This document shows, piece after piece, positions 24,166 through 33,546 of a stretch of DNA of 64,000 bases. A program made the translations under genes and the position numbers. This DNA is from Paraoerskovia sediminicola (lineage in GTDB: Bacteria; Actinomycetota; Actinomycetes; Actinomycetales; Cellulomonadaceae), in assembly GCF_030296575.1 (NCBI RefSeq), contig NZ_AP027729.1, positions 2,232,001 to 2,296,000 of the forward strand, written 5' to 3'. The notes below the pieces were generated by a model. It was not told the origin of the DNA. It worked only from the letters and a program-made list of their open reading frames with translations, and searched no databases. Every line of letters starts with the position of its first letter. The stretch's first letter is position 1.

Positions 24166-24633
24166 TCAGTGGCGGGGGTCGATCTCCTCGGGCGGCCGCG
24201 ACAACAGGTGCGCGACCTGCTCGACGACCACGTCGCGCACCAGGTCCTGCAGGTCCTCCGGGCCCGAAGCCCGCGACTCGACGGGGCGGCGGAACACCAC
24301 GATCCTCGCAGGCTGCCCGGCCTGGGCGGGGTGGCACCGCCCGAGGTGGACGCCCGCGGTCTCCCACGGCGCCGGGTCGGACGGCGGCACGTCCTCGACC
24401 GCGAACTCGGTCCCGTCGAGCTCCTTCTCCCACCGGCGCTCGAGCTGCTCGACGGCGGCGAGCACGTAGTCGTCGAAGATCTCCGCGCGGGTCGCCCACG
24501 CGGGCAGGTCGTGGGGCAGGACCGGGCCGCGGATCCCGCGGCCCCGGCGGTCGCGCCGACGCAGAGGGCGGTGCTCGGACCCGTGGGACGGGTCCGGCCC
24601 GGTGAGCGGTATCGGGAGGTCGGACGGCGGCAC
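24166..24633 (-). CDS. Zincin-like (metallopeptidase family) protein with a degenerate HExxH site
   Basis: A 155-residue protein resembling the bacterial minimal metallopeptidase family (PF06262 type), often found beside DUF3499 and manB in actinobacteria. The C-terminal helix that should read HExxH reads V-V-E-Q-V-A-H, so the first zinc-binding histidine is replaced by valine while the glutamate and second histidine remain. It may be an inactive scaffold or act differently. The first ~35 residues are Arg-rich. The GTG at 24633 has TAAAGT six bases upstream. It is divergent from the DUF3499 gene. Confidence 0.75.
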   Translation of the reverse strand: MPPSDLPIPLTGPDPSHGSEHRPLRRRDRRGRGIRGPVLPHDLPAWATRAEIFDDYVLAAVEQLERRWEKELDGTEFAVEDVPPSDPAPWETAGVHLGRCHPAQAGQPARIVVFRRPVESRASGPEDLQDLVRDVVVEQVAHLLSRPPEEIDPRH

Positions 24634-24639
24634 GACACG

Positions 24640-24645
24640 ACTTTA
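24640..24645 (-). promoter_or_regulatory. -10 element (TAAAGT) of the zincin-like gene
   Basis: TAAAGT on the minus strand lies six bases before the GTG at 24633; no ribosome binding site is present. Confidence 0.45.
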
Positions 24646-24733
24646 GGTGACAGCCCACATGACACCGGGTCACGACTCGGTCTCGGCGGGCCCGGGGCGG
24701 CGTGTGGCCGCGACGTCGTCGGTGGGGCGGGCG

Positions 24734-24739
24734 TAGGGT
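24734..24739 (+). promoter_or_regulatory. -10 element (TAGGGT) of the DUF3499 gene
   Basis: TAGGGT, six bases, then GTG at 24746: the spacing of a leaderless start. Confidence 0.5.
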
Positions 24740-24745
24740 CGCCAC

Positions 24746-25099
24746 GTGAATCCGGTCAGGCAGTGCTCCCGTACGGCGTGCGTGCGCCCAGCCGTGTCCA
24801 CCCTCACCTACGTCTACGCGGACTCGACGGCGGTCCTCGGCCCGCTGGCGCACCTCGCGGAGCCCCACAGCTACGACCTGTGCGCCGAGCACGCGGAGCG
24901 CCTCACGGCTCCTCGCGGGTGGGAGGTCGTGCGCCTGTCCCCGAAGTTCGTGGAGTCCGGGCCCAGCCCGGACGACCTCTCCGCCCTCGCCGACGCCGTC
25001 CGGGAGGCCGGGCGGGCGCCCGGCAACGCGGAGCCGGACGACGTGACCGAGGTCGGGCGCCGCGGGCACCTGCGGGTGCTGCGGGCCGACCAGCGCTGA
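24746..25099 (+). CDS. DUF3499 family protein
   Basis: A 117-residue protein conserved in actinobacteria. Paired cysteine/histidine motifs (QCSRTACVRPA near the N-terminus and DLCAEHAERL in the middle) suggest a small zinc-binding fold. Function is unknown. In mycobacteria the homologue is adjacent to manB and the metallopeptidase-like gene, as here. The GTG at 24746 has no Shine-Dalgarno sequence but has a -10 hexamer six bases upstream. Confidence 0.88.
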   Translation: MNPVRQCSRTACVRPAVSTLTYVYADSTAVLGPLAHLAEPHSYDLCAEHAERLTAPRGWEVVRLSPKFVESGPSPDDLSALADAVREAGRAPGNAEPDDVTEVGRRGHLRVLRADQR

Positions 25100-25147
25100 G
25101 GCGACGGGTCCACCCGCGGGCGGGCCGTCGTCCGACACCCGGAAGAC

Positions 25148-25153
25148 TAGGGT
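25148..25153 (+). promoter_or_regulatory. -10 element (TAGGGT) of manB
   Basis: TAGGGT followed by seven bases and the GTG at 25161. This spacing supports 25161 rather than the in-frame GTG at 25152 as the start. Confidence 0.5.
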
Positions 25154-25160
25154 GGTCGGT

Positions 25161-26707
25161 GTGAGTCAAGACCTGTCGCAGATCATCAAGGCCTACGACG
25201 TGCGCGGCGTCGTCCCCGACCAGTTCGACGACGCCGTCGCCCGCGCCGTGGGTGCCGCGTTCGCCCGGGTCGTGGTGGTCCCCGAGTGGGCCGACGTCTC
25301 GGGGGACGAGGTCGTCGAGACGCACCGTCCGGCCATCGTGATCGGTCACGACATGCGCGAGTCCGGCCCGGGACTGGTGGCGGCCTTCGCGGACGGCGTC
25401 ACGTCTGCCGGGGTGGACGTGACCCTGATCGGGCTGTGCTCGACGGACGGGCTGTACCACGCGTCCGGCTCGCTGCACCGCCCCGGCGCGATGTTCACGG
25501 CGAGCCACAACCCCGCCGAGTACAACGGCATCAAGATGTGCCGGGCGGGCGCGCGTCCGGTCGGCCTCGACAGCGGCCTGGCGACCGTCCGCGAGCTCGC
25601 CCAGCAGTACCTCGACGACGGGCTGCCCGAGCCGGCCCCGACGCCCGGGACGACCGACGAGCGCGACCTGCTGGCCGACTACTCGGCGTTCCTGCGCGGG
25701 CTCGTGGACATCTCGCGGATCCGCCCGCTGAAGGTCGTCGTCGACGCCGGCAACGGCATGGGCGGGTACACCGCCCCGGCCGTGCTCGGGACCGCGGCCG
25801 GCCTCCCGGAGCTCCCGCTCGACGTCGTCCCGCTCTACTGGGAGCTCGACGGGTCGTTCCCGAACCACGAGGCCAACCCCTCGAGCCCGAGAACCTGCGC
25901 GACCTCCAGGCCGCCGTCGTCGAGCACGACGCCGACCTCGGCCTCGCGTTCGACGGGGACGCCGACCGCTGCTTCGTCGTCGACGAGCACGGCGACCCCG
26001 TCTCGCCGTCCGCCATCACGGCCCTCGTGGGCCTGCGCGAGGTCGAGAAGGAGAAGGCAGCCGGCCGCGAGCACCCGGCCGTGATCCACAACCTCATCAC
26101 CTCGCGCGCCGTGCCCGACTTTCTCGACGCCGCCGGCGCGAAGGTCGTCCGGACCCGCGTGGGCCACTCGTTCATCAAGGCCGAGATGGCGCAGCACGAG
26201 GCCGTGTTCGGCGGGGAGCACAGCGCGCACTACTACTTCCGCGACTTCTTCTACGCGGACACCGGCATGCTCGCCGCGCTGCACGTCCTGGCCGCGCTCG
26301 GCGAGCAGCCGCACCCGCTGTCGGTCCTGGCCGAGATGTACGAGCCGTACACCGCGTCGGGCGAGATCAACTCGCGGGTGGACGACGTCCCGGCCGCGCG
26401 GGCGCGGGTGGTCCAGGCATACGTCACCGAACAGGGCGCCGGGCCCGTCGAGGTCGACGAGCTCGACGGCCTCACCGTCTCCCACTGGTCCGGCCACCCG
26501 CAGTGGTGGTTCAACCTGCGAGCGTCCAACACCGAGCCGCTGCTGCGCCTGAACGTCGAGGCCGCGGACGAGGACATCATGGAGAAGGTGCGCGACGACG
26601 TCCTGTCGCTCGTCCGCGCCGACGACCCGACCGACGATCTGGCCGACGGCCCGGCCGCCGACCGCCCGGCCGATCGCCCGAACGACCGCCCGGCCGACAA
26701 TGACTGA
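25161..26707 (+). CDS. manB: Phosphomannomutase/phosphoglucomutase (single-base frameshift)
   Basis: An alpha-D-phosphohexomutase of about 515 residues that interconverts mannose-6-phosphate and mannose-1-phosphate. It shows KAYDVRGVVPDQ at the N-terminus, the phosphoserine loop FTASHNPAEYNG (about 112-123), metal-binding AFDGDADRC (about 262-270), GGEHSAHYYF for substrate, and RASNTEPLLRLNVEA for phosphate. CCCC at 25877-25880 should be CCCCC (NHEANPLEPENLRDL). The C-terminal ~25 residues are an Asp/Pro/Ala repeat tail. The downstream Trm112-like gene is coupled. Confidence 0.94.
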
Positions 26708-26717
26708 GGAGAGCACC

Positions 26718-26918
26718 GTGAGCGACGAGACGACACCCCGGCTCGACGACTGGGTGACCGAGATCCTGCGCTGCCCCGCGACGGGCGCGCGGCTGGTCGA
26801 GGGCACCGGACCGGGCGGGGAGCCCGAGCTTCACTCGACCGACACGGAGCGGCCGCTGGCCTACCCGGTCAAGGACGGGATCCCGGTGCTGCTGGAGAGC
26901 GACGCGCGGGCGTTGTGA
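26718..26918 (+). CDS. Trm112 family zinc-ribbon-like protein
   Basis: A 66-residue protein with LRCPATGARLV near the N-terminus and the C-terminal AYPVKDGIPVLLESDAR typical of Trm112/UPF0434. Family members act as small activators of methyltransferases or as partners of other enzymes; the bacterial role is unclear. Only one cysteine of the usual set is present. GTG at 26718 is preferred because GAGGAG precedes it at a good distance; an ATG at 26700 overlapping manB is possible. Confidence 0.85.
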   Translation: MSDETTPRLDDWVTEILRCPATGARLVEGTGPGGEPELHSTDTERPLAYPVKDGIPVLLESDARAL

Positions 26919-26920
26919 CT

Positions 26921-26939
26921 CCGACGCCGCCGGCGTCGG
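26921..26939 (+). terminator. Hairpin after the Trm112-like gene
   Basis: A perfect 8-bp stem CCGACGCC/GGCGTCGG with a 3-base loop starts two bases after the stop codon. It probably ends the manB transcript. Confidence 0.6.
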
Positions 26940-26998
26940 TGGAGACGTGACTGCGCGGCCCTGCGCGGGTCGGCCCAGCGCGATGGTGTGATCCCGCT

Positions 26999-27004
26999 TA
27001 CTAT
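26999..27004 (+). promoter_or_regulatory. -10 element (TACTAT) of the amidase gene
   Basis: TACTAT followed by seven bases and the ATG at 27012, with no ribosome binding site. It fits a leaderless start. Confidence 0.5.
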
Positions 27005-27011
27005 TTCGCGC

Positions 27012-29511
27012 ATGCGCCGATTCCTTTCTCTCAGTCTGGTCGCAGCCCTCACCGCAGGTGGCGTCGTGCTCCCGGTGGTCGCGCTGCCCGTCCCGGAGGC
27101 GCACGCGGTCGAGTCCGAGACCGACACGGTCGAGCTTGACGGGGTCGACCTCGCGGCGGCCGCCGACGAGACCGCGCTGGCTCCGGCCGAGGTCTCCGCA
27201 GACCTGGACGCGACGGCGGACCAGCCCGAGACCTCGGACAGCGCAGCGAGCGCCCCGGACGTCGCGGCCGCCACCGACGAGATCGGTGTCGACGGTGAGC
27301 TCGCCGCTCTGAGCCCGCTCACCTACACGGGCGAGTTCGTCGTGGCGGGGATCACCTGGGACCGCACCAGCGAGGACGACGAGGTCGTCGAGGCTGCGGT
27401 GCGTGTGCACGAGAACGACGCGTGGAGCGACTGGTCGGCCCTCGAGATCGATGCGCTGGGCCTCCCCGGAGAGCGGGCGGGGACGCAGCCGGTCGTGACC
27501 GGAGGCGCCGACGGGATCCAGGCGAGGGTGGTGACCGCGACGGGGGAGGTGCCTGCCGGGCTGCGGGTCGACGTCGTCGATCCCGGTACGTCGGCCGCGG
27601 ACGCGACAGCGGCTGCGACGCCGGCGTCGAGCGCGTCCGCGGGCACGGGCAGCGAGATCCAACCGTCCATCGTCACGCGCAAGGCGTGGGGGCCGACGAG
27701 AGCAAGGAAGCTCCTGGCCGACGGTCTCGTCCGATCTCAAGGCGATGTACGTGCACCACACCGCAGGCAGCAACTCGTACTCGACCTCGAGCTCGGCATC
27801 GATCGTCCGCGGGATCTACGCGTACCACACCGGTTCTCGGGGCTGGCCCGACATCGGCTACCAGTTCCTCGTCGACAAGGGCGGCAAGATCTTCCAGGGG
27901 CGCCGCGACGCGATCTACGACCTTCCCGTGGGCGCCCAGGCCGGCGGCTACAACAACCAGACCATCGGGATCTCGGCGATCGGCAACTACGACACCGTCT
28001 CCCCGCCGGCAGTGATGGTGACCTCGATCGAGCGCGTCCTCGCCTGGAAGGGCTACGTCCACGGGCTGAACGCCACGGGGAAGACGACCCTGATCACCGG
28101 TGGCTCGACCGGGTCCGGCACCAGGGCCTCGTCCGGGACGAAGGTGACCGTCAACGTGATCCAGGGACACCGGGACACGAACATCACCGCCTGCCCCGGG
28201 CGCTACCTCTACGCCAAGCTGTCGTCGATCCGTACAGGCACGAAGTCGCGCATCTCCGCGGCGGTCTCGAAGTACGGCGCGGCGAAGCCGACCACGGCGG
28301 CGCCGACGCCGGTGAAGGCGTCGAGCTCGCAGTCGCCCGTCGCCCGGTGGGGGTCGTCCACGTTCAGCTGGAAGCCCGTCACCGGCGCGGTGAAGTACAA
28401 GGTCCTCACCAGACAGGCCGGGTACTCGAGCTCCATGCCCGACTCGCGCACCTGGACGGTCTACAAGACGGTCTCCTCGCCGCGCGCCACGATCAAGACC
28501 AGCACCGGTGACACCCGGTTGATCGCCGTCCGCGCCGTCGACTCCCGCGGCAGGCTCGGACCGATCAAGGTCCACTCGCAGATCACCCGGCCCTTGTCGA
28601 GCTCCGACGTCGTCCGCTCGCCGTCCTGGAACCTCAGGAGCGATTCGGACGCGTTCTGGGACAAGTACTACGAGAGCACCAGCGGGACCGGGTCGATGAG
28701 GGTCGACGACGTCTCCCAGGTCCGTCAGGTGCAGATCATCGGTCAGACGGGACCTGGCTACGGAAAGGTCGCCGTCACGATCGGGGGTACGCGGGTCGGG
28801 ACGATCAGCTTCGCCTCGGCTACGCCCCGGGATGCCGCGTACCTCACGCTGGGGCTGAGCAAGTCCTACTCGGGCACGGTGCGATTCTCCAACCTCGACT
28901 CCGGCAAGCGGGTCCGCATCAGCGCCGTCGCCTTCCCGCGGATCGCGGCCGCGGCGAGCCCTCCGGCCGTGACCGGTGAGGTGGTCGGGTCGTCGACGGT
29001 GGCGCCCGGGGGCAGCGCGGTCGTGGCTGCGACGTACACGAAGGACAGCGCGTTGGTCTCGTGGGCGACCGTGACGCTGCAGCAATACTCAGGCGGTCGC
29101 TGGGTCGACGCGGCGCCGATCCCGATCAGGGGTGGTGCGGGTCAGGTGAGGGTGTCTCCGCAGGTCTCGACGTCGTACCGGGTGCGCAACTACAACGGGA
29201 GCGCGGTGTCGCCGACGTTCAAGGTCGTCGTCGCCACGACCGTGACCGGTGAGGTGGTCGGGTCGTCGACGGTGGCGCCCGGGGGCAGCGCGGTGGTGAC
29301 AGCGACGTACCGCAAGGACGGTGCGGCCGTCCCGTCCGCCACGGTGACGCTTCAGCGGTACTCCGGTGGTCGGTGGGTCGACGCGGTGCCGATCTCGATC
29401 AGGAGCGGTGCGGGTCGGGCGACGGTGTCCCCGCAGACCACGACGTCGTACCGGGTACGCAACTACAACGGGAGCGCGGTGTCCTCGACGTTCAAGGTCG
29501 TCGTCGACTAG
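27012..29511 (+). CDS. Secreted N-acetylmuramoyl-L-alanine amidase (PGRP type) with two C-terminal repeats; two frameshifts
   Basis: About 833 residues after repair. A signal peptide (MRRFLSLSLVAALTAGGVVL, cleavage near AHA-VE) is followed by an acidic spacer, a beta-rich region and an amidase_2/PGRP domain: RKAWGADES, MYVHHTAG with zinc-ligand histidines, GWPDIGYQFLVDKGGKIFQG, and QGHRDTNITACPG with the last ligands. A fibronectin-like stretch and a beta-rich module follow, then two ~91-residue repeats ending RVRNYNGSAVS. Breaks are at 27688-27692 (GGGGG should be six) and near 27710 (one G missing; less certain). It cuts the peptide from muramic acid in peptidoglycan. The repeats match those of the nearby SpoIID protein. 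Confidence 0.9.
28969..29508 (+). repeat. Two ~91-codon repeats in the amidase
   Basis: Units at 28969-29241 and 29242-29508 each encode VTGEVVGSSTVAPGGSA...YSGGRWVDA...YRVRNYNGSAVS. They are closely similar in DNA and homologous at protein level to the three repeats in the SpoIID gene. Confidence 0.9.
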
Positions 29512-29536
29512 CGGTCTGTGCGTGCCGTTTTGGACG

Positions 29537-29542
29537 TAGGCT
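29537..29542 (+). promoter_or_regulatory. -10 element (TAGGCT) of the GlfT2-like gene
   Basis: TAGGCT, six bases, then the ATG at 29549; it lies just after the amidase stop codon. Confidence 0.5.
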
Positions 29543-29548
29543 TCCTCG

Positions 29549-31297
29549 ATGCCGATCACCGACCTCCAGCGTCTCGCGCTCTCGGACGTGGAAGCACGTG
29601 TCCCGCTCTACTGGCGGGGACCGGTCACCGTCGAGGGGGAGAAGCTCGTCGTCGCGCCCGGGGGGACCCTCGACCTCGGGACGTGGTTCAACGCGGCGCC
29701 CGTCGGTTGGTGGCGTGAGCTGATCGGCCCCGGGCACCTGCGACTGCAGGTACGGGCCACCGGGAAGCTGACGGTCTGGGCGTCCGGTGGCGGGAGCCGT
29801 CGGATCGTCGAGTCTCGACTGGTCGACGGTCCGATCGAGATGCACCTGCCGCGGACGGAGGGCACCGACTGGTACTGGCTCGAGCTCGCAGCCGGTCCGG
29901 ACGGAGGGTCGCTCGAGAGCGCCTCGTGGGCCTCCGGGGGCGGGCTGGGCCGCAACCGGGGCCGCGCGACGCAGGTGACGGTCGTGGTGCCCACCTACGG
30001 ACGCGAGGCGGACGCGCAGGCGCAGATCCGTCGTCTGACACAACCCGCGCTCGACGAGACCGTGGGACGCGTCGTGGTGATCGACCAGGGCAGCTCGTTC
30101 CTCGCCGCCCCGGGGACCGGGACGGTGCTCGACGACGCGGGCGACCGGGCTGTCGTGCTCGAGCAGGATAACCTCGGTGGTTCAGGCGGGTACTCCCGCG
30201 GCATGGTCGAGTCCCTTCGCTGGCCCCACGACCCGGTCTTCCTGCTCGACGACGACGCCGAGGTCGAGCCGGAGGCGCTGCGGCGCATGCACGCCCTGTC
30301 GATGCTCGTACCCGACCCGACGATCCTCGGCACCGGGCTGCTCTCGGCCGAGTCGCCGACGTCGCTCGAGGCGCTCGCCGAGGGGATCGACAAGCGCACG
30401 TTCCACTGGGGCCCGATCGACGGCCTGGGGCACGGCGTCGACGCCTCTGCCGGCACCCCGGACCGCTGGGGGTACACGCGACCGCAGGACAGGCCCGAGT
30501 ACACGGGGTGGTGGGGGACGTTCCTGCCGGCGGGGACGGTGGAACGGATCGGTCTCGCGGCGCCGTACTTCCTCAAGTGGGACGACGCCGAGTACGGACT
30601 CCGCGCGCGGGCCTCGGGGCTCGCCGTCGCCGTCGTACCGGGGTGCGCCGTCTGGCACCCGACGTGGGCGGCCAAAGGGACCATCTCGTCGTGGTCGGCG
30701 TGGCCCCTGCACCGGAACCGGCTGGCGACCGCCGCTGCCTACGGGGCCGGCCGGGGCGTGCTCCTCGATTCGTTCGTCCACCAGGTCAAGCACGTCCTCT
30801 CCCTGCAGTACGGCACCGCCGAGCTCTGGAACGAGGCACTGGCCGAGGTCGTGGACGGGCCCGCGTGGCTCGAGAACGACCTGACCGCCGTGCGCCCGCG
30901 GGCGCAGGCCGCCCTCGACGCAGCGGGCCCGCGACCTGGCACGGGAGCCGATGGACCAACGCCTGACCCGCACGTGATGTCGCTCGTCGCAGGGCTCTGG
31001 CGGGGTGTGGCGGGCTTGTTCGCCGCCGACGGCCCTCGTGGACGACGAGCCGTGTCGGGCGTGGCGCAGGCCCAGGACTTCACCTGGCGCCTGGGGCTCG
31101 GACGTGACGAGGTGCGGATCGGGGACACCGCCACGGCTGCGATGGTGAGGGACCGTCGTCGCGCACGCGGGATCCTGCAGCGGTCCTGGCGCCTGCACGT
31201 GCGAGCGGCCAGGACGTGGAGACGCCTGCGGGCCGAGTACCGGGCAGCGGTCGACGCGCAGTCGGGGCTCGGAGCGTGGTCGGCGCGACTGCGATGA
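29549..31297 (+). CDS. glfT2: GlfT2-like galactofuranosyltransferase
   Basis: A 582-residue GT2 enzyme with the architecture of mycobacterial GlfT2, the polymerase that adds galactofuranose units from UDP-Galf. An N-terminal beta domain (about 1-140) precedes the GT-A domain: TVVVPTYGRE, VVVIDQGSS, QDNLGGSGGYSRGM, the metal site FLLDDDAEVEP (about 230-240), then the acceptor region YFLKWDDAEYGLRA and VWHPTW (about 340-370), and a helical C-terminal domain. The mycobacterial protein is about 637 residues. It is intact. With glf and the GlfT1-like gene it supports galactofuranan synthesis. Confidence 0.9.
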   Translation: MPITDLQRLALSDVEARVPLYWRGPVTVEGEKLVVAPGGTLDLGTWFNAAPVGWWRELIGPGHLRLQVRATGKLTVWASGGGSRRIVESRLVDGPIEMHLPRTEGTDWYWLELAAGPDGGSLESASWASGGGLGRNRGRATQVTVVVPTYGREADAQAQIRRLTQPALDETVGRVVVIDQGSSFLAAPGTGTVLDDAGDRAVVLEQDNLGGSGGYSRGMVESLRWPHDPVFLLDDDAEVEPEALRRMHALSMLVPDPTILGTGLLSAESPTSLEALAEGIDKRTFHWGPIDGLGHGVDASAGTPDRWGYTRPQDRPEYTGWWGTFLPAGTVERIGLAAPYFLKWDDAEYGLRARASGLAVAVVPGCAVWHPTWAAKGTISSWSAWPLHRNRLATAAAYGAGRGVLLDSFVHQVKHVLSLQYGTAELWNEALAEVVDGPAWLENDLTAVRPRAQAALDAAGPRPGTGADGPTPDPHVMSLVAGLWRGVAGLFAADGPRGRRAVSGVAQAQDFTWRLGLGRDEVRIGDTATAAMVRDRRRARGILQRSWRLHVRAARTWRRLRAEYRAAVDAQSGLGAWSARLR

Positions 31298-31312
31298 GCT
31301 GATCTCCGCCGG

Positions 31313-33436
31313 CTACCCGATGGACGTGATCCAGGCCGCCGGGAGACTGCCCTCGGTGGTGGCTCTGCCGAGCCGGCTCCGGAGCGCGTCCGACTTGCCG
31401 GAGATCGTCGTGGTGGCTCCGGCCGAGGACGTCGCCGTGAGCGCGAGCATCGTGCCGCCGCTCGACTTCTTGCTGACCGAGATGCTCACGACGTCCGACA
31501 AGCCGAACAGGGTCTGCGCCGAGCGTTGGTTGATCGATCGGGTCCACGCCTTCATGGAGTTCCCGGGAGCGTCCAGGCTCCAGTGGTCGTCGACGCTCTG
31601 CTCGAACGGGACGGTGGACGTCCACACGTCCTGCGAGCTGACCGTGCGACCGCCCGACGACGAGAAGTAGTGCGTCGCGACAGGCTTGCCCGCGTAGGTG
31701 AGCACCTTCGCCGACGTCCGGTTCGAGACGGTGGCGTCGACGGCCCGGACCCAGATGTCCCCGTAGTAGCCGGACGTCCCCTCTCCCTCCTTGCGCCAGC
31801 CGGTGTAGTTCTGGTCACGGATGTCGTCCACCACGTGGCAGGCGCACGCCGACTTCCACGACTTCGTCATCGCATAGCTGCGGGCCGTGATCGCCTGGGC
31901 GGCGAGCGCGGAGAGGGTGGTCCTGCCCCAGGAGGAGGGCATCTCCGCGATGCCGTAGAGGTACTCCGTGTTCAGCAGCACGTCGTTGACGATGTTGACC
32001 TTGCCCGACCGTGGTCGGACCGTGAGCCGTCCGTTGCGGTAGACGCCCTGCGCGCCCGTGATCGTCGCCAGCGCCTCGGGCCCGCTGCTCATGTAGTACC
32101 TGGTCCCGGACCAGTGTATGCGTAGCACGGCGTCGCGATACGTGCGGCTACCGATCGTCGCGGTGACGGTGGTGCTCGTCGTGCTGAGCCCGATCTCGGT
32201 CGTCCCCGTCCCGCTCGCCAGCGTCGTGCCGTCGTCGCTGCGCAGCCTCCAGGAACCTCCCGTGACCTTGACGGTCGTCGAGGTCTTCTCGTCCGAGTAG
32301 GTGCCCTTCGTGTACGAGTACGGCTCGGGACCGAACACCTGGACCGCCACCGACTCGGGCGTGGTGGGCCGCGAGACCTTCGTCCCGGGGTAGTAGTGCC
32401 CGAGGATCTGCGTGGAGCTGTTCCCGGCGAGCGCCATCGCGTACGCCCCGTACTGGGACATCCCGACGCCGTGGCCGAACCCGGACCCGCGGATCGTGAA
32501 CGAGGCGGGAACGGACGAGACAGTGACCTTGAAGGTGGTGCTGATCGCGCTGCCGTTGTAGTTGCGGATGCGGTAGGTGGTGGTGCCCTTGGGGTAGATG
32601 GTTCGGGCGCCGGTGCCGTCGGTGATGGTGATGGGGGCTGCGTCGACCCATCCGCTGGAGGTGTACTTCTGGAGCTCGACGGTGGCTCGGGAGACCTTGG
32701 TGCCGTTCTTGGTGTACGTGGCCGTGACGGTGGTGGAGCCGCCGCTGGTGATGGTGGTGGGGCCGGTGATCTTCCCCGTGACGGCGTTGGCGCTGACGGT
32801 GACCTTGAAGGTGGTGCTGATCGCGCTGCCGTTGTAGTTGCGGATGCGGTAGGTGGTGGTGCCCTTGGGGTAGATGGTTCGGGCGCCGGTGCCGTCGGTG
32901 ATGGTGATGGGGGCTGCGTCGACCCATCTGCCGGAGGTGTACTTCTGGAGCTCGACGGTGGCTCGGGAGACCTTGGTGCCGTTCTTGGTGTACGTGGCCG
33001 TGACGGTGGTCGAGCCCCCGCTGGTGATGGTGGTGGGGCCGGTGATCTTCCCCGTGACGGCGTTGGCGCTGACGGTGACCTTGAAGGTGGTGCTGATCGC
33101 GCTGCCGTTGTAGTTGCGGATGCGGTAGGTGGTGGTGCCCTTGGGGTAGATGGTTCGGGCGCCGGTGCCGTCGGTGATGGTGATGGGGGCTGCGTCGACC
33201 CATCTGCCGGAGGTGTATTTCTGGAGCTCGACGGTGGCTCGGGAGACCTTGGTGCCGTTCTTGGTGTACGTGGCCGCGACGGTGGTCGAGCCCCCGCTGG
33301 TGATGGTGGTGGGGCCGGTGATCTTCCCCGTGACGGCGTTGGACTGCCCTGCGGCCGACGCTCCTGGCGCCACGACGAACAGCAGGGCGAGCACGGCGCT
33401 GCTCAGGAATGCGACGGCTCTGACGACTCTGCCCAT
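31313..33436 (-). CDS. Secreted SpoIID/LytB-domain protein with three N-terminal repeats
   Basis: A 707-residue secreted protein. A signal peptide (from MGRVVRAVAFLSSAVL, cleavage near ASA-AG) is followed by three nearly identical 92-residue repeats and then the SpoIID domain: GSGFGHGVGMSQYGAYAMAL, a NIVNDVLLNTEYLYGIAEMP segment, LSALAAQAITARSYAM and SSSGGRTVSSQDVW. SpoIID is a lytic transglycosylase acting on denuded glycan strands, and LytB-type homologues stimulate amidases. The start at 33436 gives the clean signal peptide; the frame stays open 49 codons further upstream. It is convergent to the GlfT2-like gene with 15 bp between them, one gene away from the amidase that shares its repeat. 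Confidence 0.9.
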   Translation of the reverse strand: MGRVVRAVAFLSSAVLALLFVVAPGASAAGQSNAVTGKITGPTTITSGGSTTVAATYTKNGTKVSRATVELQKYTSGRWVDAAPITITDGTGARTIYPKGTTTYRIRNYNGSAISTTFKVTVSANAVTGKITGPTTITSGGSTTVTATYTKNGTKVSRATVELQKYTSGRWVDAAPITITDGTGARTIYPKGTTTYRIRNYNGSAISTTFKVTVSANAVTGKITGPTTITSGGSTTVTATYTKNGTKVSRATVELQKYTSSGWVDAAPITITDGTGARTIYPKGTTTYRIRNYNGSAISTTFKVTVSSVPASFTIRGSGFGHGVGMSQYGAYAMALAGNSSTQILGHYYPGTKVSRPTTPESVAVQVFGPEPYSYTKGTYSDEKTSTTVKVTGGSWRLRSDDGTTLASGTGTTEIGLSTTSTTVTATIGSRTYRDAVLRIHWSGTRYYMSSGPEALATITGAQGVYRNGRLTVRPRSGKVNIVNDVLLNTEYLYGIAEMPSSWGRTTLSALAAQAITARSYAMTKSWKSACACHVVDDIRDQNYTGWRKEGEGTSGYYGDIWVRAVDATVSNRTSAKVLTYAGKPVATHYFSSSGGRTVSSQDVWTSTVPFEQSVDDHWSLDAPGNSMKAWTRSINQRSAQTLFGLSDVVSISVSKKSSGGTMLALTATSSAGATTTISGKSDALRSRLGRATTEGSLPAAWITSIG
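32523..33341 (-). repeat. Three tandem 276-bp repeats in the SpoIID gene
   Basis: Copies start at 32523, 32799 and 33075 and are exactly 276 bp (92 codons) apart; they differ at only a few bases. Such identity indicates recent duplication or gene conversion. Each codes for VTGKITGPTTITSGGS...YTSGRWVDAAPI...YRIRNYNGSAIS. Confidence 0.97.
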
Positions 33437-33531
33437 GCGCCCAGTGTGCACGTGCCACCGCGGCCCGCGCCACGGATCGTGCGGTCCGACGGGGAGGGGC
33501 CCGCCTGTGCGTCCTGGGAAGGTCCTCGTCG

Positions 33532-33537
33532 TAGACT
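33532..33537 (+). promoter_or_regulatory. -10 element (TAGACT) before the first TagF-like gene
   Basis: TAGACT lies nine bases before the ATG at 33547 and no ribosome binding site is visible. It is a slightly longer spacing than the other leaderless candidates. Confidence 0.4.
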
Positions 33538-33546
33538 TCAGCGGAC

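Noticed and set aside
32523-33341. CRISPR-like or non-coding tandem repeat
   Set aside because: The period is 276 bp, the repeats are in frame within a coding gene and there are no spacers.
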